A stretch of 64,000 bases of DNA from Dyella_B sp035277725 (lineage in GTDB: Bacteria; Pseudomonadota; Gammaproteobacteria; Xanthomonadales; Rhodanobacteraceae), in assembly GCF_035277725.1 (NCBI RefSeq), contig NZ_DATEJY010000106.1:14147-78146 (forward strand). Reading direction: 5' to 3'. The translations under genes were made by a program, and so were the position numbers. The notes beneath the pieces are model-generated. The model saw nothing but the letters and a program-made list of their open reading frames with translations. It did no database searches and was not told where the DNA came from. Shown piece by piece: positions 62,306-64,000 of the stretch (position 1 is its first letter; each line of letters begins with the position of its first letter).

Positions 62306-62701
62306 TCAGGCCGCCGGTGGTCGCAAGGGAGGAGTGAGTTGAAGCGTGGGTGCAGCGATGCCGCGCAGCGGAATCCGCAGTGCAGCCAATCGCGCCGGGT
62401 CATGCAGCGCAGGCACGCCAGGAAGCAGCGCCGCGCCGCACATCGCATCGCAATGACACGTCACATGCGCGGTGTTGCCGCAGCAGTGATCGGAGTGATG
62501 GCCATCCGTTGCCGAGGCGTCGGCATGCATGGCGTGATCCATCATCATCGACGCCATGCCTGCTGCGTTGTTGCTTTCGCCATTCATCGCATGCGCCGAA
62601 ACGGCAGGCAGGGATATCGCCATCAGCAACCACGCGAGCATGGCCGTCACGCGCAGAAGGCGCGAGTTGGCGAAGCGGCGTAGCGAGAACGCTGGGGACA
62701 T
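62306..62701 (-). CDS. copL: CopL-like metal-binding regulatory protein
   Basis: A 131-residue exported or membrane-bound small protein. The signal-like helix (about 16-37, LLRVTAMLAWLLMAISLPAVSAHA) is followed by a Met/His/Cys-rich segment (MASMMMDHAMHA, HHSDHCCGN, HVTCHCDAMCG, about 48-93). In Xanthomonas, copL precedes copAB and is needed for copper-inducible expression; length, composition and position fit. The stop lies 62 bases before copA. The start at ATG 62701 was chosen because it opens the signal helix; the upstream extension runs into the IS. The IS110-type gene ends 94 bases upstream, where the native promoter would be expected. Confidence 0.8.
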   Translation of the reverse strand: MSPAFSLRRFANSRLLRVTAMLAWLLMAISLPAVSAHAMNGESNNAAGMASMMMDHAMHADASATDGHHSDHCCGNTAHVTCHCDAMCGAALLPGVPALHDPARLAALRIPLRGIAAPTLQLTPPLRPPAA

Positions 62702-62795
62702 GGGTGCAAGCTTAGGGTCGGTGCGTTTGTGACTGCAACTCTGGAGTAGGTCCAGGTTTTCGCGTGGGTCGCTTATGTAGATACCGTCTTGCTCG

Positions 62796-63782
62796 TCAAG
62801 CTTTAACCGGCCAATCTTTCGCATAGGGTTGGCCGGAACGAACAACACCAAAGCATAAGTGCACTAACTTGCGCATGGCGGCGCCGATGGCGGCCATTTT
62901 GGTTTTGCCACGGGCGAGCAAGCGCTCATAGAGCGCTTTGATGTGCGGATTATGCTGCTTGGCCACCACGGCAGGCAGGTAAAGCAAGCCGCGGATGTGG
63001 GCGGGCCCGGCTTTAGATAGCCGAGCGGGAGCGCGCACGGACGTACCCGATTTCCATTCCACCGGAATCAATCCGAGGTAGGCCGCCAACTGTTCGGCCG
63101 ACTTAAAGCGCGCGTCGCCCAAAAGCGCAGTAAAGCGATCCGCGACCCGATCGCCCACCCCGGGGATGGTGTGCAGCAACGCATGCTTGTCGCGCAGATC
63201 AGGATCATCGTCGATGTGTTCAGAGGTGGCCTTCTGGAGTTGTCGCTGCTGCTCGTGGAGGTGCTGAAGGCTGGAGCGGATCGAGGCGAGCACCGGCTCA
63301 GGAGCCTTGCTCAGCACGGCCTGATCCAGGCGGTTTTGCTCGCGCTGGATATCCTGGGCGATGGCGTCCCGGCGCGCCAGCAGCGCATGCAGGTGGCGGA
63401 CCGCCGCACTGGGCGGCTGCCATGGCTCAGGGCAACGCTCTTTGCCGAAGCGCGCAAGCATCAACGCATCCGTCGCATCGTTCTTGCTGAGCACGCCCAG
63501 GCTTTGAACGTAGCGGCGCAGATGCAGCGGGTTGACTAGCGATACCCGGATGCCCGCATCGCTCAACGCCAAGGCTGCCGCCTCGTGATAGACGCCGGTG
63601 GGCTCCATCACCACGTGGACCCGCGCGGTGCTAACCGCTTGCTTGGCTAACCAGGCCAGTAATGCCTTGACGCCGCTGGGCGTGTTCTCAAGCGATTTGG
63701 ACTTGCGTTTGCCGGTTTGAGTCTTCAGCAGCAAACAGTCGAGCTTGGCTTTGGAAACATCAATTCCTAAATAGAAATCCAT
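62796..63782 (-). mobile_element. IS110-family transposase (RuvC-like DEDD recombinase)
   Basis: A 328-residue recombinase. The N-terminal RuvC-like domain shows YLGIDVSKAKLD (first Asp), VVMEPTGVYH (Glu) and LSKNDATDALMLARFG (the Asp pair). The C-terminal Tnp_IS110 domain has LLHTIPGVGDRVADRFTALLGD and RLSKAGPAHIRGLLYLPAV with the catalytic-type Ser. The frame is complete, so the element may be active. ATG 63782 was chosen; an upstream ATG at 63806 adds eight residues. No terminal inverted repeats or target duplications are visible, as usual for IS110. The left end must lie between copL (62701) and the stop. Confidence 0.95.
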
Positions 63783-63962
63783 GAATGCCTCTTGGTTTAC
63801 TGACATCAACCGTCACACCCAATTGCCTTGTACATGCAGGGTCTTTGCCCTTGGATACCGTCCAGTGTCGATGAGGTGTGCAAGTGGGCTAGAGGGCTTT
63901 ATCTACGCCGCAAGGTTGGCCCTTAAGGCTGGGAGCGAGCTTCCTCTAAGCCATGTGACGGT
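63783..63962 (-). other. Non-coding end of the IS110 element, candidate bridge-RNA region
   Basis: About 180 bases upstream of the transposase with no gene. It contains a 9-base perfect inverted repeat (ACCGTCACA at 63809-63817 with TGTGACGGT at 63954-63962) enclosing several smaller GC-rich hairpin candidates. In IS110-group elements such as IS621, the 5' non-coding end encodes a bridge RNA that pairs with target and donor. The location fits; the RNA itself is not demonstrated. Confidence 0.4.
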
Positions 63963-63988
63963 AGCTGGCCGCCACAAAAACAAGATAC

Positions 63989-64000
63989 AAGGCTGGGATG
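63989..64000. repeat. REP-type unit, A subfamily, cut by the window edge
   Basis: AAGGCTGGGATG is the start of an A-type REP; the remainder lies beyond the right end. Confidence 0.6.

Noticed and set aside
62702..62851. N-terminal extension of copL into the IS
   Set aside because: The signal helix starts after ATG 62701; the extension is IS and spacer DNA in chance frame.

Overview
The window is high-GC, densely coded chromosomal DNA of a Gram-negative bacterium. The gene set points to a gammaproteobacterium of the Xanthomonadales/Lysobacterales, most likely a Rhodanobacteraceae-type soil organism. Supporting signs are a copLAB copper operon of xanthomonad type, a large TonB-dependent receptor, an S46 dipeptidyl-peptidase, GTAG-headed REP palindromes and a FUSC/DUF1656 efflux operon. 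The taxonomic placement is inference from gene content. No rRNA, tRNA, CRISPR array, prophage or plasmid backbone was seen.

Layout. 0-5.3 kb: a Tat-exported molybdenum hydroxylase (large subunit cut by the window edge, plus its 2Fe-2S subunit), with cofactor-maturation genes XdhC and MocA, an AraC regulator and a DUF1501 protein. 5.5-10 kb: acetate channel SatP and a DcaP-like porin, then a convergent CadC-type regulator with TPRs. 10.2-15.6 kb: an operon of outer-membrane factor, HlyD adaptor, DUF1656 protein, FUSC pump and MarR repressor, with a clear palindromic operator upstream. 15.6-16.1 kb: a nested palindromic repeat element. 16.2-21.1 kb: a secreted protein with a duplicated sensor-like domain and a beta-propeller, then a TonB receptor. 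21.3-26.5 kb: a two-component system, an MFS transporter and a luciferase-like oxidoreductase, the last two separated by a tandem duplication scar.

27-37.5 kb is the most notable block: wecB-nfrB-nfrA-DUF4434 on the minus strand, flanked by two secreted proteins that look like a clan-A-type glycosidase and a DUF2334 polysaccharide deacetylase. By analogy with the E. coli Nfr system, this should be a cyclic-di-GMP-gated ManNAc exopolysaccharide machine. Here the sugar-nucleotide epimerase and carbohydrate-active enzymes sit in one locus.

37.6-50.6 kb: a cupin/JmjC protein, a histone-like DUF6496 protein, phosphoglucomutase, and a HAD hydrolase overlapping a giant cyclic beta-1,2-glucan synthase. 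51-59 kb: S46 peptidase, secreted propeller protein, DedA-rhodanese fusion, AqpZ, methyltransferase, HU-like protein and a TSUP permease. 59.1-62.7 kb: copLAB plus a c-type cytochrome. 62.8-63.8 kb: an IS110-family transposase directly upstream of copL.

Intergenic spaces are rich in palindromes. Two REP subfamilies share a GTAGG head and differ by compensatory stem changes. There are also CTCCCC/GGGGAG repeats and two nested inverted-repeat elements.
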